NCBI GenBank assembly: GCA_030272585.1
Contig: BSYQ01000005.1
Span: forward strand, 2,542,001 to 2,606,000
Source of the DNA: Bryopsis sp. KO-2023
Taxonomy: Eukaryota > Chlorophyta > Ulvophyceae > Bryopsidales > Bryopsidaceae
Reading direction: 5' to 3'
DNA length: 64,000 nt
The position numbers and the translations under genes were made by a program. The notes under the pieces were generated by a model. The model worked only from the letters and a program-made list of their open reading frames with translations. It made no database searches and was not told the origin of the DNA. Below are positions 48,840-60,030 of the stretch, one piece after another (position 1 is the stretch's first letter; every line of letters begins with the position of its first letter).

Positions 48840-51800
48840 TCAATAAGAAACCAACTGAACCAAACGCTGGGTGCGAGAAATCGACTTCCTCACCCGTTGC
48901 ACCGCCGAAACACAGTAATTGTGTTTGTTTTCTTTCGACTGGAGCTGAGACATGAACCTGCATTTCAGCGAGCACCCCGAACGCTGAATCCATCGATACA
49001 GCCCGCTGTCTTCGTTCCTCCCACACTTGAAGCTCTCTGTGGGCTCCTTGCGGTTCGCCGACGCCCTCCGTATGACCGACCTGATCTCCGACTTGCTCTG
49101 CAGCCCGAACGCCGCCTCGATGACGTCTTCTCTGACGTCTTTCAAGCGCTCGTTGTATTCCTCCGTGCCTTCCGGCAGATCTTTTTGGAACCAGGGGCAT
49201 TGGATGATTTCGTCGACTGTGGGACGTTGCTGAGGGTCGGCATTGAGAATCCATGAAAGAAAGTTCGTGCAGTCTGGGGAGAGGTTCGTTTTCGACTCGG
49301 TGCGCTTCAGATGTTCAGGGGTTCTCAACATTCCTGGTTTGCCAATGGACGGAAATTGTCCGAATAACATGTAGTAGAGACACACCCCACAGCAGAAGAC
49401 GTCTCTTTTCTGAAGAAAAAAAAACATGAAAAAGGAGCTGAAAACGAGATGTAAAAAACGCTGTGCGAAGTTTTACAGATTCCATACATTTCCTTCATAA
49501 ACGGTACGATACTTTCTTATTCAGCAAGGAGTTTTCGCGTGTGTCACCATTGTCATTTCGAATTTTTTACTTTTTTTTAATTATTAATTTTCACGATTGT
49601 ATCCATTTTGTTCTTCTTCATATTTTTTCTTAATGAAAATTAAAACATGATCGGTTCTCAGTTCACTATATTTTTAGTTCTTTTTGACCGTGATAAAAAG
49701 AAATGGTGTTCAATGATTTCACCATAAACTAAACAAAAAACAACCATTTAAACAGAAAGAAAATGCGAAGAGGGGCCGAAACAGAGTCTGTTTGAGTAAG
49801 GTTTTCCATTTTTTTCAATTCTGACCTTGGTGTCGATAGGTTTGGGGTAACCTGGCTCAATCTCGGGTGGAGAATATGGATTCTTTGCGGAAAAAGCAGG
49901 AGGCGAATCGAACGCTCCCTGGAAATTTTCATAAGAAATCCAAAGTGTTGGAAAAGAAAGCAACAAAATAAAAAACGATGACAACAAAAATGGAATAAAT
50001 AATTTAATCGATAGAAAAATAATCTGAGTCTGTATTAGTGCACAGGATATCATCAAAAAGTCGATAGAAATAATTTACAGTTTTATTTTCTTGCTAACAA
50101 ATACATAAAAAATATTTTTGCATAATTACAACACGTATTATTTTTTGGGGTGTTTTTTGGGGGCGGAAAGAAAAAAATTAAAAAATTAAAATTAAAAAAC
50201 TGGAAACTGGGAAATTTCAAGTCGAGACATTTTCCTGTAGGATATACAGAGGAGGAAAAAAATATATATCCAAATTTATTCGATCGGCAGCATATTTTTT
50301 TACCTTGAGGTTCATATCACAAAGGGATATCATCTGTTGATTGCCGTTCAAAACCAGTTTGTCCAATCTGATGGCATTCATCGTTACGTCCTGCGGTCGA
50401 AAAAAGAAAAGAAATGAAATCAAAAATTGTGGGAAAGAGACACAGCTTTTGATGTGGCCATCACTCTCTTCTCACTTATGCCCCCCCCCCCCCCCCCAAG
50501 CAATTTTTAAATAAATAATAATAATACAAATATTAGACCATACAAATTTATAAAAAAATATAAAAAAATATAAAAAATTGTGAAGTCTAATAACTTATTT
50601 GCCCTTCAGGAATGGTGCATACCTCTCTCCTTCTCACCATATTTTATATTTTTCAAAAAAAAAAAACAAATTAAAACACCTGCCTGTGTTATTTGTCATT
50701 TATTTTTGGGGGTGTAGATTCTAGTGGTAGTGACCTCTTTTTGGTGTGTTTTTTCCCCACCCCACCCTCTTTCTGTTATTTCCGCATTGATTTTTTAATA
50801 CCCGATGCTGGTTGTATGCGACAGCAATAATCAGCTGTTGGAAAAACCTTCTTGCCCAATCTTCATTCAAATACCTATGTTGAGTAACAAAGTCTAACAG
50901 AGTCCCCCCCGGTGCATATCCCATCACAATGCACAGAGCATCTGGGCTCAAGAAGACCTGCACTAGGGAAGAAGGAAAAAAAAAATACAATTATGAAAAT
51001 TATGATGAACACATTGTACGGATTTTATAATTTTCATTAGTTATGTGTGGGTATCAGAAAACACAATGAGCGACATCTACATCAGGAATTGTTGATGGGT
51101 TATTTTTTATTTTTGAGGGGGGGGACACTTTTGGGTTTGAAGTTTTACATTCAGATGTAGAGGTATTCGTTTATTTTGCTTTTATTTTTTATTTTTTTTC
51201 TTCATTTATTTTTTTTTTTTTGGGGGGGGGATACTTCACAATGTAAATGAAAGGCTCAATTAAAGACAACAGTGAAAGGCATGGGGTATTTTTCCTTGTT
51301 GCTGTAATGTGGGTACCAGCCATCAGTCTGTCGAAAAAAGAAAAAAAAGAAAAAAAAGAAAAGAAAACAAGCGCACCTCATGGAATCTGATGATATGGTG
51401 ATGAAACAAAGCACGGCGGCTCAAAATTTCTCTCTGGATGTAGTCCAAGTTCTGCAGTGCACCATCCCAAGAAAGGATATTAAAAAAAACCCAAAAAAAC
51501 CTTGTTTCATACTTACGGAATGTTCAAAAAACAAAAGGAGAGCTAAAGCGAATCTAAGAAAGCACATATTCCAAAATTGGAATATTACTATTAAATCCTA
51601 GAAAACTGTACATTACTACTGGTTGGAAATGTGGTCTGTGACATAGACATTTTCTTCCCCCCCCCCTTCCCTCATCCCTCTTCCTCAATTTCGTTCGATG
51701 ACTAAAAAAAGGGTGAACTCAATCGCGTGCCGAAGAACGCCAGCATCCCCTCATTCATTCACTTCGCAACGGATATGGGTGATTTCAATTCCGGCGCAGG

Positions 51801-52423
51801 CGATCGAATCAGATCACTGTGCTTACTGTCTCGCTCTTCCTCTCAATGAATCGAATTGCCACAAGCTTCTTGTCCTTCCTGTCGTAAGCCATTTTCACAC
51901 GTCCATATCTGCCGAAAGCCCTGACCTGCAGAAACAATCGACCCACTTCACGTAAACTTCACCCTGTTCCTCTCCACGAACCAATCTGTGGATCTCCAGC
52001 CAGCCCACTTCAGACCATCCACCGCCTGAGCATCCGTGATCACAGTGACAGAACATGAACATCGGATGGCCAAGGGGCGAACCAGAGAAACCACGAGTAC
52101 GCACAGTGGGTGAGGATGAAGCGCTGGTAAGTTTCGATCACACACAAGGTTGTGTGGCCACGGGACCTCAACTCAACTCGACGGAGCCCCCGCAGCCAAA
52201 ACCACACGACTTTTCTTTGAAAACTTCGGGGGGGGGGGAGGAGGGAACACGCTCCACGTGAATGGCATGTCGCTCCAAAGCGTTATGCACCGAACTACGG
52301 AGCTCGAACACCAGCCACAATTCGACGGACAGAAGAGCAACACCGCCGTTTATATCTCATACGCACCACATGGTAGCGCCCGTCCTTCCCGATGTCGCTC
52401 GGTGCGTGCGAGAACTCGTCCAT
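48840..52423 (-). CDS. SnRK2-like pseudokinase
   Basis: Seven exons: 52367-52423, 51827-51925, 51377-51451, 50802-50957, 50304-50390, 49826-49918, 48840-49409, 378 residues, every junction phase 0. The line-up follows plant SnRK2 kinases closely: GRYHV at the domain start, QREILSRRALFHHHIIRF for helix C, VFLSPDALCIVMGYAPGGTL, EDWARRFFQQLI, RDVFCCGVCLYYMLFGQFP and PEIIQ-like PTVDEIIQCPWF. The catalytic machinery is degenerate: the Gly loop is shortened (AFGRYGRV), the ATP lysine is Arg44, HRDxKxxN reads H128-R-D-V-T-M-N-A, and DFG is DMN (154-156). Glu60 of helix C and an activation-segment SPPE remain. It is probably a catalytically dead scaffold or allosteric partner, though HRD Asp130 survives. 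The tail beyond residue 300 is basic. Confidence 0.84.
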
Positions 52424-53422
52424 GGGGGGAACAAGAGAACCTCAGTAGGGGGATGTCAAGAGCCCGTATTTGTGTGGATGTAACCGCGCAGAGGTCATGC
52501 TCAGGGATCACATGATGTGATCCTTCCCCGAAACTACAGTGTAGCCCGAGGGAACACGGGGTGCTCGTTGGGGGAAGCTTCGATTTTGGAGTTTTGGATC
52601 TTCTGATTGAACGTGCTGGTGAAACAAGTCGGAAGTTCTTGTAACTCGACGTCAGTTCTTGACTTGGCGTTCTCTTCTTCGTCCAATGGACGTCGATAGT
52701 CCCCATCAACACTGCACACAGTCCATTGGCTTTTCCTTTCTGTATATCACATGAACATGTTTGTTTGTTTCGTTGCTGATTGTGGGTCAATCTCCGTTCC
52801 GCTTCGGCAATCCAAGCCACCAGAGGTGAAATCCCTGGGAAAGGTTGGGAAAGTTCACAGTCGCTCAACAATGAAATTCTTGCGGTGAGATGCACCATCC
52901 GCGCGCAGTTTTCGTTCGCAGAAGCGAAAAGCCAGCCCAGCCCAGTTCGCCACTCTTTCAAATTTAAATCGATGTACCAAGCGATTGATATCAGCGTCTT
53001 CCTGGTGCTTGGGAACAGGGTGCGATGCACTGGGAAGACTGCCCTTTGCGCATACCGCTCACAAAAACGCGCAACCAACGCAGACGCGTCGTCTTTCCAG
53101 ATGGCGAGAAATAGAGCCGGCCATGACATGGATACACCCCACCACTCGACACACAAAACCGCAGATGCAACACCACGAAACGAAATGAGGTGATAAACAA
53201 TCAGGGGTGCCGCTCGAGACGAACGGCCGGGACATGGCAGCTCAAGCCAGAACGCTGAATTGGGTGTGGAGGGCCACAACGGGTCGAGGATCCGACGGCG
53301 CCTGGCGTCTTGGCATCTCATGTGTGGCGGTGTTGTTGGGCGCATGGCTCACACAAAATGCACGTGGTGTGATAAAGTAGTCACCACGTTCCACTCCTGG
53401 GAATTCGCTGTTTCCTTGCGGA
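52424..53422. promoter_or_regulatory. 1-kb divergent region with a long unexplained open frame
   Basis: Separates the start of the pseudokinase (minus) from that of the LysM-PLA2 gene (plus). A minus-strand frame is open from 53345 to 52350 (about 330 codons) and overlaps the pseudokinase first exon in another frame. A second minus frame (52534-52719) is acidic and protein-like. No family was recognised for either and they have no phase-matched partners. Promoter function is inferred from layout. Confidence 0.4.
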
Positions 53423-55813
53423 ATGGATCGCCTCGTGGCCCTCGTCGTTGTGGTGCTCGGCCATATCTGTTATAGTGCAGGTAGATATGCTGGAGGGTCC
53501 AGCTCGAACGCTCGAAACAGTTAATTCGCACCAGACTTTGGCAGCGCCGAACTCCTTCGAAGCAGAAAGGATAAAAAAAAGGGAATGCCTCAAGTGGGAA
53601 CGTACTTCTGCTTTACGATTTTTGCTTGTTTTCTTTGCAGCGTTGCCTGACCTCTGCCGCTGTGGGAGTGTCGGAATACCCAGTGGTGGTTTTGAGAGCG
53701 TCTCCGAGGTGACGAGCTTGATTTACCCCGGAACTAGTGGACACCATCGCGAAAATGTCGAGGAGGCGTTGTTGCTGTGCAACCCTGACCTCGGCTCCAC
53801 AGGAAGCTTAGAGCGGACGCATGTGGTCCTCCCCTGTTTGTTTCCCGAGGACGAACATTTTCGACCAAAATTTGAGGGTGGGTGGATGTGGCATTGGTGT
53901 GGTCCGAGACTACTAGGAGTTTAGTACGAAATTTTGAGGGGTTCTCAGGAAGGGGGTGCCTTGCATTACTTGTGTGTGTGTCTGCTGACAAAACAGCGAG
54001 AAGTTGCTGAACAGGGAATGAGGGCACAATCGTCCATAACCTAGACTGGCTGATAAATCCCCAGCATGAAGAAAACTGATAATTGAGAAACTCGCTGCCT
54101 GCATGACAGTTGATCACTGTCTTTGACTGGTTTTGTTTTGAGTGGAGAATTGCCGGTGGGCTGCCAGATTATGCCCACAGTTGTGGCTGTGATAGGACCC
54201 ACAGAGTTGCAGATGGACAAACGCTGTGGAGCATCGCCTCGGAAGCCTATCCCAGAGAGGATGCCATGGTGGCAGCCCATTTGATCATGGGGTGCAATCC
54301 TAGCATGAACCCCAACGCCCTCGTGGAAGGCCAAAACCTTCAAATGTATTGCTTTGATGGCCTTCTCGGATTGAAAGAAGCACAGCAAAGGGAAGCTTAC
54401 ACAGGTAGATGGCCGAATGGCCCGGGGGAACTGCTGAACATAATGTGGATTTATGTTTGCATGGTAATATTGCTCGATTCATGGCATGCACGTGGAATTA
54501 TGGGATGCTGGACTTAATCTGAAGCAATTTGGAGGAGAAGGATAGAGTTAGAGACGGATGGCAGAATTCTCGAGCTTCTTTGCAAAGAACATGCCAGTTT
54601 GGTTTGGCATGCAATATTGGGGGGATCATTCGGGCGACCAAAACGGTCAATTGGCTGACTTTGCTTCTATATTTCAGGGCGCGTCCTTCTCGCCGAGAAA
54701 TCGAAGCACAAGGATATCTACGTCAAAGAAGGGTGCCCCACTTGCGACGTCGCTCCTTTCGCGAAGAAAAAAAGGGGCGAAATCGCCGACAAATCGCTTC
54801 ATGAGTGCGGCTGCGACGACAAGTGCGCCGACTGCGCGGTTAATTTCGTCAACGGATGCACGAGCACTTTCGGCGCCAGGTTTGAGGGCGCTTTCGAAGA
54901 CACGGTTCGGCCCGCTTGTTTCATGCACGACGCTTGTTATTCGTGCGGCGACGTCGTGTTCAAGAAAGCGATCAAGAGTCGGGACGGGCGCAGGAAGAAG
55001 TGTGACGACCTTATGCGGGAAAAAATGTACGACAGATGCGACCAAATTTACGAAGATCAATCGAGGTTGAGGTCGTCATGTCGATTCGCAGCCTCGACGT
55101 ACCACAAAGCCGCACGGTGCGCAGAACTTGATACGTTACTGGACATGAACGGGGCTCTTTTTTCTGGCACCAGGATTCAGCATCTCTGTGAAAATGTGCC
55201 GCAAGGTTTTGTTGATATTGCTGCAACTGCAGAACAAATTCAAAAAATATTAATGAAAATGATCAACTTGGTGTAGCCCTGTTGCAAAAATGAAACCGCC
55301 ATTCATAATCAGCAACAAAAACAGCCGAACAAGCTCTGTTTTGACTGAAATAGTTTTGCACACCAAGACTGGAGATGCAAAAACACCCCTGCAAAGGTTT
55401 TTAGTATGACCTGCAGTGCCCAAAAAAGAAAGAAAGACTGAAGAGAGGCAGTACATATCACTTTCTTAAAAAAAAAAACCCAGAGAAAACCTTTTTTTTT
55501 GCAATATTAAGGTTTCATTTTGTTGCTTTCCTGGCTGTGTCACCACAGATTGCTCGGAGGCAGCTTCTTCAGGAAAAAGTGCAAGTGCCCCAAAGGATGG
55601 ACCCCCTATGTGAACAATCTATACCAGATGGATTTCTGTGTGCAGCCTGTCAGGGAAGGCTTCCGGCTGCCCAAACAAAGCATCACAGAGGCCGCGAAAA
55701 ACGCGGGAAAACAGCCAAAAAAGAAAAAAAATGGAAAAAAGCAGGAGGATGAAGAGGAGGATGATGGTCTGTTTGCCTCCATCAAGAAAAAAGCAGGAGA
55801 CCTCGTGGGATGA
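53423..55813 (+). CDS. secreted protein with two LysM-like modules and a phospholipase A2-like domain
   Basis: Five exons: 53423-53480, 53641-53881, 54148-54404, 54678-55116, 55549-55813, 419 residues. A signal peptide (residues 1-19) precedes two modules of similar shape, one per exon: CRCG-VSEVTSLIYP-CNPDL-VLPC, and CGCD-HRVADGQTLWSIA-CNPSMNPNALVEGQNL-MYC, the second a clear LysM. LysM binds chitin, peptidoglycan and related glycans. Next is a Cys-rich domain with C266-x2-H269-D270-x-C272-Y-x-C275, the active-site signature of secreted phospholipase A2 of the conodipine-like type. The C-terminus is Lys-rich with an acidic cluster (QEDEEEDD). The weakest join is exon 2 to 3: a stronger donor at 53877 breaks frame, so 53881 was used. 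An alternative is two adjacent genes, but phases across exons 3-5 argue for one. Confidence 0.75.
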
Positions 55814-57032
55814 AATCTCGGTCAGCCGTGTGGCTTCCGGTTTGTTTGCTCTTCGACCAGAGGAGTCGTTTTTGAGTTTTTGTTGTATTTTTCTGCACAA
55901 AATCAGTGGTAGATTTCTTATATTTGATCTTGACTTGTAGCATCATTGAGGGTTGGGGTTGGGATGAAGGTGGACTTGATAGGAAGGGACCTACCTCAAA
56001 GTTCTAAAAATTGGATTGTTTCAAGCAGAAAAGGTTCCCAGAAAGAAATTTGGTGCCTGACTGGAAGCAAGCCTAGTCTGTCAACCTAAAAACTCGTTTT
56101 TGCGATGTGATCAATCGCTGGAATAACAACAGCTGTGGCTGTTTTTTTGTTTTTTGTTTTTTGTTTTCCGGGACGAAGATGGGGGCTGGGGGAGGGGGCA
56201 GTGGCTGTGTAATGAGATTTTTTTTGTAGCAGTGTTACAATGGACACAGAAAAGAAAATGTCGGCTCTTTACACAGCATGATTTGGGTCGGTACAAACAT
56301 GTCTGTAAACAAAACTTAATTGGTCGATCAGCCAGCTGTTTATTCACTGGACCAGGTTGAGCTTCTTGTGTGGAAAATGTGTGCACTACATGCTTTCTTT
56401 GAAAAAGAATCATTTTCGTTTCCATCAACTGATCAACATATAAGCTGCTCGATCAATGATTAGTTGCAAGATGTCGTTGTGTTGATTGAGGGTCGGACCC
56501 CTACTTATCAATCAATCAATATTACATCAATATTACCCCTACTCATCAACAGAACAGTGTGTTGTAATCGATGCAGTCGCCACTCATTCCTGGCCCTGGC
56601 TCCTGCAGTAACTCATCAAAGCAATCAATCAGTGGGGAAAATGAATGGGTCCTTCATACCAGATGTTTTTCTTTCCCCAACACTCTGCAGCACAATCGGG
56701 GTCGTCGTCAGTACGGAATCGAAACGATCATTGAACGCACGACACGACGCACTGGAGGAAAAGCGCCTCACCACCGCCAGTTCCATTGATTGGGGTGGGC
56801 TCTGGAAAATGAATGATATGACCTTGACTGGCGCGCCTTTCACACAGTTATCGAGAATCACCTCCACTGGCGCCCGTCCCCTAGAAAAGGCCAACGACTG
56901 CACCTATTCGTTCATCCACCGAGCGCATTGGAAACGACCCCCCCCCGTGGTGTGCGAGAGAGGCAGAAAGAGCATCCGTTTTGACGACTCGAGCGACCGA
57001 CAGCGTTGGAACCGAAAAAAAAACCCACAGAA
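55814..57032. other. intergenic, no gene supported
   Basis: About 1.2 kb. A plus-strand frame from an ATG at 56641 runs 131 codons and its stop overlaps the next gene's ATG (57033-57036), which looks like chance in a genome of this kind. A minus-strand frame of similar length (56625-56903) also lacks motifs. Probably 3' UTR plus promoter. Confidence 0.45.
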
Positions 57033-57842
57033 ATGAACATGAAGGCGGCGTTGTGCATTGCTGTGGTTCTTTTTGCGCTTGTCGCATCTGTCCAGGGTGA
57101 GCGCGACACCTCACCTTTAGGCTTTTCTTTGCTAAATTGCAAGTTTGAACCTCCAGCGAATCGTGTTTAAGGCTTCCGGGGGGGTTGCTCGGTATTACCG
57201 AGTTAAAACTCCTTTCTGCAATTATAGAACGGGTGTTTCGATCATATGCCGGCTGAGACGATGGCGGCGATCCAGCAGTGTTTAGTTTATTATGGTTTGA
57301 AGCTGATGAGTTGGGTGTGTTACGGTTTCAGTGGAAGGCAAGGCTGTCGTTGCCCCGCCCCCGCCCACCAAGAAGGTCGTCCATGTGCCGGTACGTTTCC
57401 CCTCGATCATATTTATCTAATAGATAGCTTGTTTGTTATAGATAAACAACAAACGTTTCTTCCAACGTTGGAACTGCCTGGCTGCGACGGTCTATTGTGA
57501 AGCGTTTTCGTTAACAAATGTACCGCGAAGGCATATTTGACACTCCAGCAATTTCGCTCTTGGATAGATTTTTTTTCCTGTTGCATTGAGCGCTGGGGGC
57601 AACCCCACATGCACCTGGCATCTTCGCATGTAACCATGTTTGTTTGTTTTATTGCTTGTTTGCAGGTGGTGGCAGCCGGGAAGAAGTCTAAGCTCGTGAA
57701 ATTGCCCCCACCCTCTCCTCCCCCAGAGCCTGAGGCCAAGCCTGCGTCCAAGCCTGCTGCCAGAACGCCCAGGCACCCGTTGCTGGCTCTTAAGATGAAG
57801 AAGTTTGGCTTGGCCAGGAATGCCTTGACCGCGGGCAAGTAG
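57033..57842 (+). CDS. small secreted Pro/Lys-rich protein
   Basis: Three exons: 57033-57096, 57332-57390, 57666-57842, 99 residues, phases 1 and 0. A signal peptide (MNMKAALCIAVVLFALVASVQG) is followed by Pro-rich and basic sequence: APPPPTKK, then LPPPSPPPEPEAKPASKPAA, ending in a basic, partly amphipathic tail (LKMKKFGLARNALTAGK). No cysteine in the mature part and no named domain. Composition resembles cell-wall or matrix Pro-rich peptides; an antimicrobial-like cationic tail is another reading. It sits in a row of secretory genes. Signal peptide and phase-matched exons make the gene credible; function is unknown. Confidence 0.68.
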
Positions 57843-59232
57843 AAAAAAAACAACAGATGTCCGATCTGTTTTGGCTGCAGGATAAGGAAAATTTGAATAA
57901 GAAATTGGCCTTTGTGTTTCGGAGGTTTCGATGCATTTTGGTCGTTTCGCATGGCAGAAAGCAAATTTATCGGGGAAAAAAAATATAATGGGGGGAAGCT
58001 GTGGTGCTAGATATCTATTATATTATCTATAATATATGTGCTGCTGAAAATTCATGAATTTAGAGCTGTGTGGGAAAGAGAACTCTTTCTGCATGGGTAT
58101 ATGAGTAGTACGTTTTCTGGTGTGGCGTTTTCGCTTGGTTTTTCTTTTCGGCTGAAATTTCGTCGTGTTTATAAAGCGATGCGGAATTGGAGGCATTTTT
58201 TTTGTACTTTTGACAGAAAATATGGAGCATATAAAAGAAAGAACATGTATAGTCCTCGTTGATTATCGCTGACTATTATTATTGTAACAGAATGACCGGC
58301 TGTCGTTTAAAAATTCATCAGTGCACTTGGAGTGCAGTGCATGTGGAGGGTATTTAATATGGTGTGAAGCATCATACAGCCATATGTTTTTTTTTTCAAA
58401 ACATACTAATGTTTTTTCAATCATTCTAATACCTTGGGACCACTGCGGCAACGAAAGTTGGAAGCTTTGTATCAACTTGATGGTCGAATTTTTGTCAGGG
58501 GTTCAATACACTCCCAAAGCGGGTTGCATTTGGTACAAAACAGCCCTTTCAACTGTTATCACTGGCCTTACCACGAACCCTATGGTGGACATCTGAAATG
58601 CCAACACCACACTCAAAATCGTTTCCAAAACGATTCCATGACCTGCCTGCTACAGCCCCCACACTCCTTGCACCAACGGTGCCAAATCCCTGCTCATGAA
58701 CATTCAGTAAAACGTCCAGCCCGAAACCGCAGCTCGTGGAACCGTCCGTGCAGCCGCCCTTTACCCAGCATGGTTGTGATGAAAACGTTTTTACAAACAA
58801 CTCTCAACCATAAGTTGTCCATCGAACTCATGACGACCCAGGACGACCTTCGTAAGCTCAGCGCCACACATTTCTCACTTCCATTTCCCTCCGCCCATAA
58901 AATATCATTTTCACGCATTAGTACTCACACAAAATCGTCAATTCTTGTACAGGAGGGTTTCTCTTTCTGCTGCCCGAAATTAGACCACCTTGGAGCATCA
59001 CCTCTCAAGCCAGGCGAGTCGCAAGTTGCGTTGCTCGAGCTGGAAGGGCCGAACCAAGCAGGAATATTTCGCTGTGGAAAATCCGCACGGCGCTCCTAGG
59101 TTGTTTCTCGTCGCGTTCTGGCAGATCTCGACCTGCAGGGAAATCAAAAACATAAAGGAAAAAAAAAGGGGGGCCCAGAAAGGAACCAGAAAAAGAGGGG
59201 AGATCTCGTGAGGAGGATAAAGAATCAATAAT
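57843..59232. other. spacer with a possible decayed copy of the Ala/Cys-rich gene
   Basis: No intact gene. On the minus strand 58549-58800 reads as Gly/Val/Cys-rich sequence with C-DG-x4-CGF spacing, faintly like exon 4 of the Ala/Cys-rich gene (CDGQGFGCGF). A 221-codon plus-strand frame (58434-59099) opposite it has no motif. The left part is AT-rich. Confidence 0.3.
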
Positions 59233-60030
59233 ATGTTTGGGAATCGCCCCACGATGGAACTTCCGGGGGGGTATAGGTACCCCTCCCGCACTTCACCGAT
59301 AATGCACTCTCGCGGCGAAAAGGTCGACTGGAGTCGATTGATGTCTTTAGTTTTCGGGGCGACGAGTCTGTTGCTGCTGTTCGGGTTCCTTTCCAAGGCC
59401 CGGTCGCTCGGCACGGCCAACGACGACGTCGAATCTCTAAAACAACAGCTGTCCAGGGCGCAACAGGAGACATCCCAGTGTCGAACGAATCTGAACTACA
59501 TGGAACAAGACGTGGCCAACAAAGAAAACGCGGCTCGCTCCCTCAGACACGAAGTGGGTCAATACAGGGAGCAATCGGACAGACTGGACAACATGTTGCA
59601 AGGTTACAGGGGTCAGGTCCATGATTTGGAGGTGAAGCTGAGCAAAACAGAGGAGGAATGCAAGAAGAGGGAGGAGGAGTTGGAAGCGGTGGTGGCTGCC
59701 ACCAAAGCCGAGAAAAGGGGGGTGGAGCAGCAAGTGAGGGATCAGGTTGCAATCGTGCATCAGATAACTTTGGAGAAGGACAGCGTTACCCACACTTTGG
59801 CCGAAACAAATTCGAATCTGGACAAATGGAGGAGTGCCTATTTGGCTCTGAACCCTCCTGTGCCGGCGCCGGTACCGGTGGCTGTACCGGAAGCGGTACC
59901 GGTAGCTCACCATGTGGATGCTACTCCAGCTCCGGTCGTGCCACCCCCGGAACATGTCGAACAGCACGATCAACATGCCAGAAGAGAATTGCCTGAACCC
60001 ATTCCTAATCCTGTCCCCGCAGTTGCTTAG
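59233..60030 (+). CDS. type II membrane protein with coiled coil and Pro/Val-rich tail
   Basis: A single exon of 265 residues from ATG 59233. A short basic cytosolic N-terminus is followed by one membrane helix (LMSLVFGATSLLLLFGFL, about 36-53). A heptad-rich, highly charged coiled coil spans about 62-200 (ESLKQQLSRAQQET, KLSKTEEECKKREEELEA). The tail has repeated Pro-Val-Ala units (PVPAPVPVAVPEAVPVAHH) and is acidic/His-rich. The layout matches metazoan GOLM1/CASC4 and other Golgi type II coiled-coil proteins by architecture only. It is the longest intron-free cellular gene in a window where most genes are split, so recent retroposition or rapid origin is possible. Lumenal or extracellular exposure of the tail is inferred. 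Confidence 0.72.
   Translation: MFGNRPTMELPGGYRYPSRTSPIMHSRGEKVDWSRLMSLVFGATSLLLLFGFLSKARSLGTANDDVESLKQQLSRAQQETSQCRTNLNYMEQDVANKENAARSLRHEVGQYREQSDRLDNMLQGYRGQVHDLEVKLSKTEEECKKREEELEAVVAATKAEKRGVEQQVRDQVAIVHQITLEKDSVTHTLAETNSNLDKWRSAYLALNPPVPAPVPVAVPEAVPVAHHVDATPAPVVPPPEHVEQHDQHARRELPEPIPNPVPAVA

Noticed and set aside
51948-52145. Minus-strand frame considered as an extra N-terminal exon of the pseudokinase
   Set aside because: Exon 52367-52423 joins exon 51827-51925 in phase and restores the SnRK2 domain start directly; including this segment would insert unrelated sequence into the Gly loop.
56641-57036. 131-codon frame whose stop overlaps the next ATG (ATGA)
   Set aside because: It looks like translational coupling, but this is an intron-rich eukaryote and the frame has no motif or signal; probably 5' leader of the next gene.
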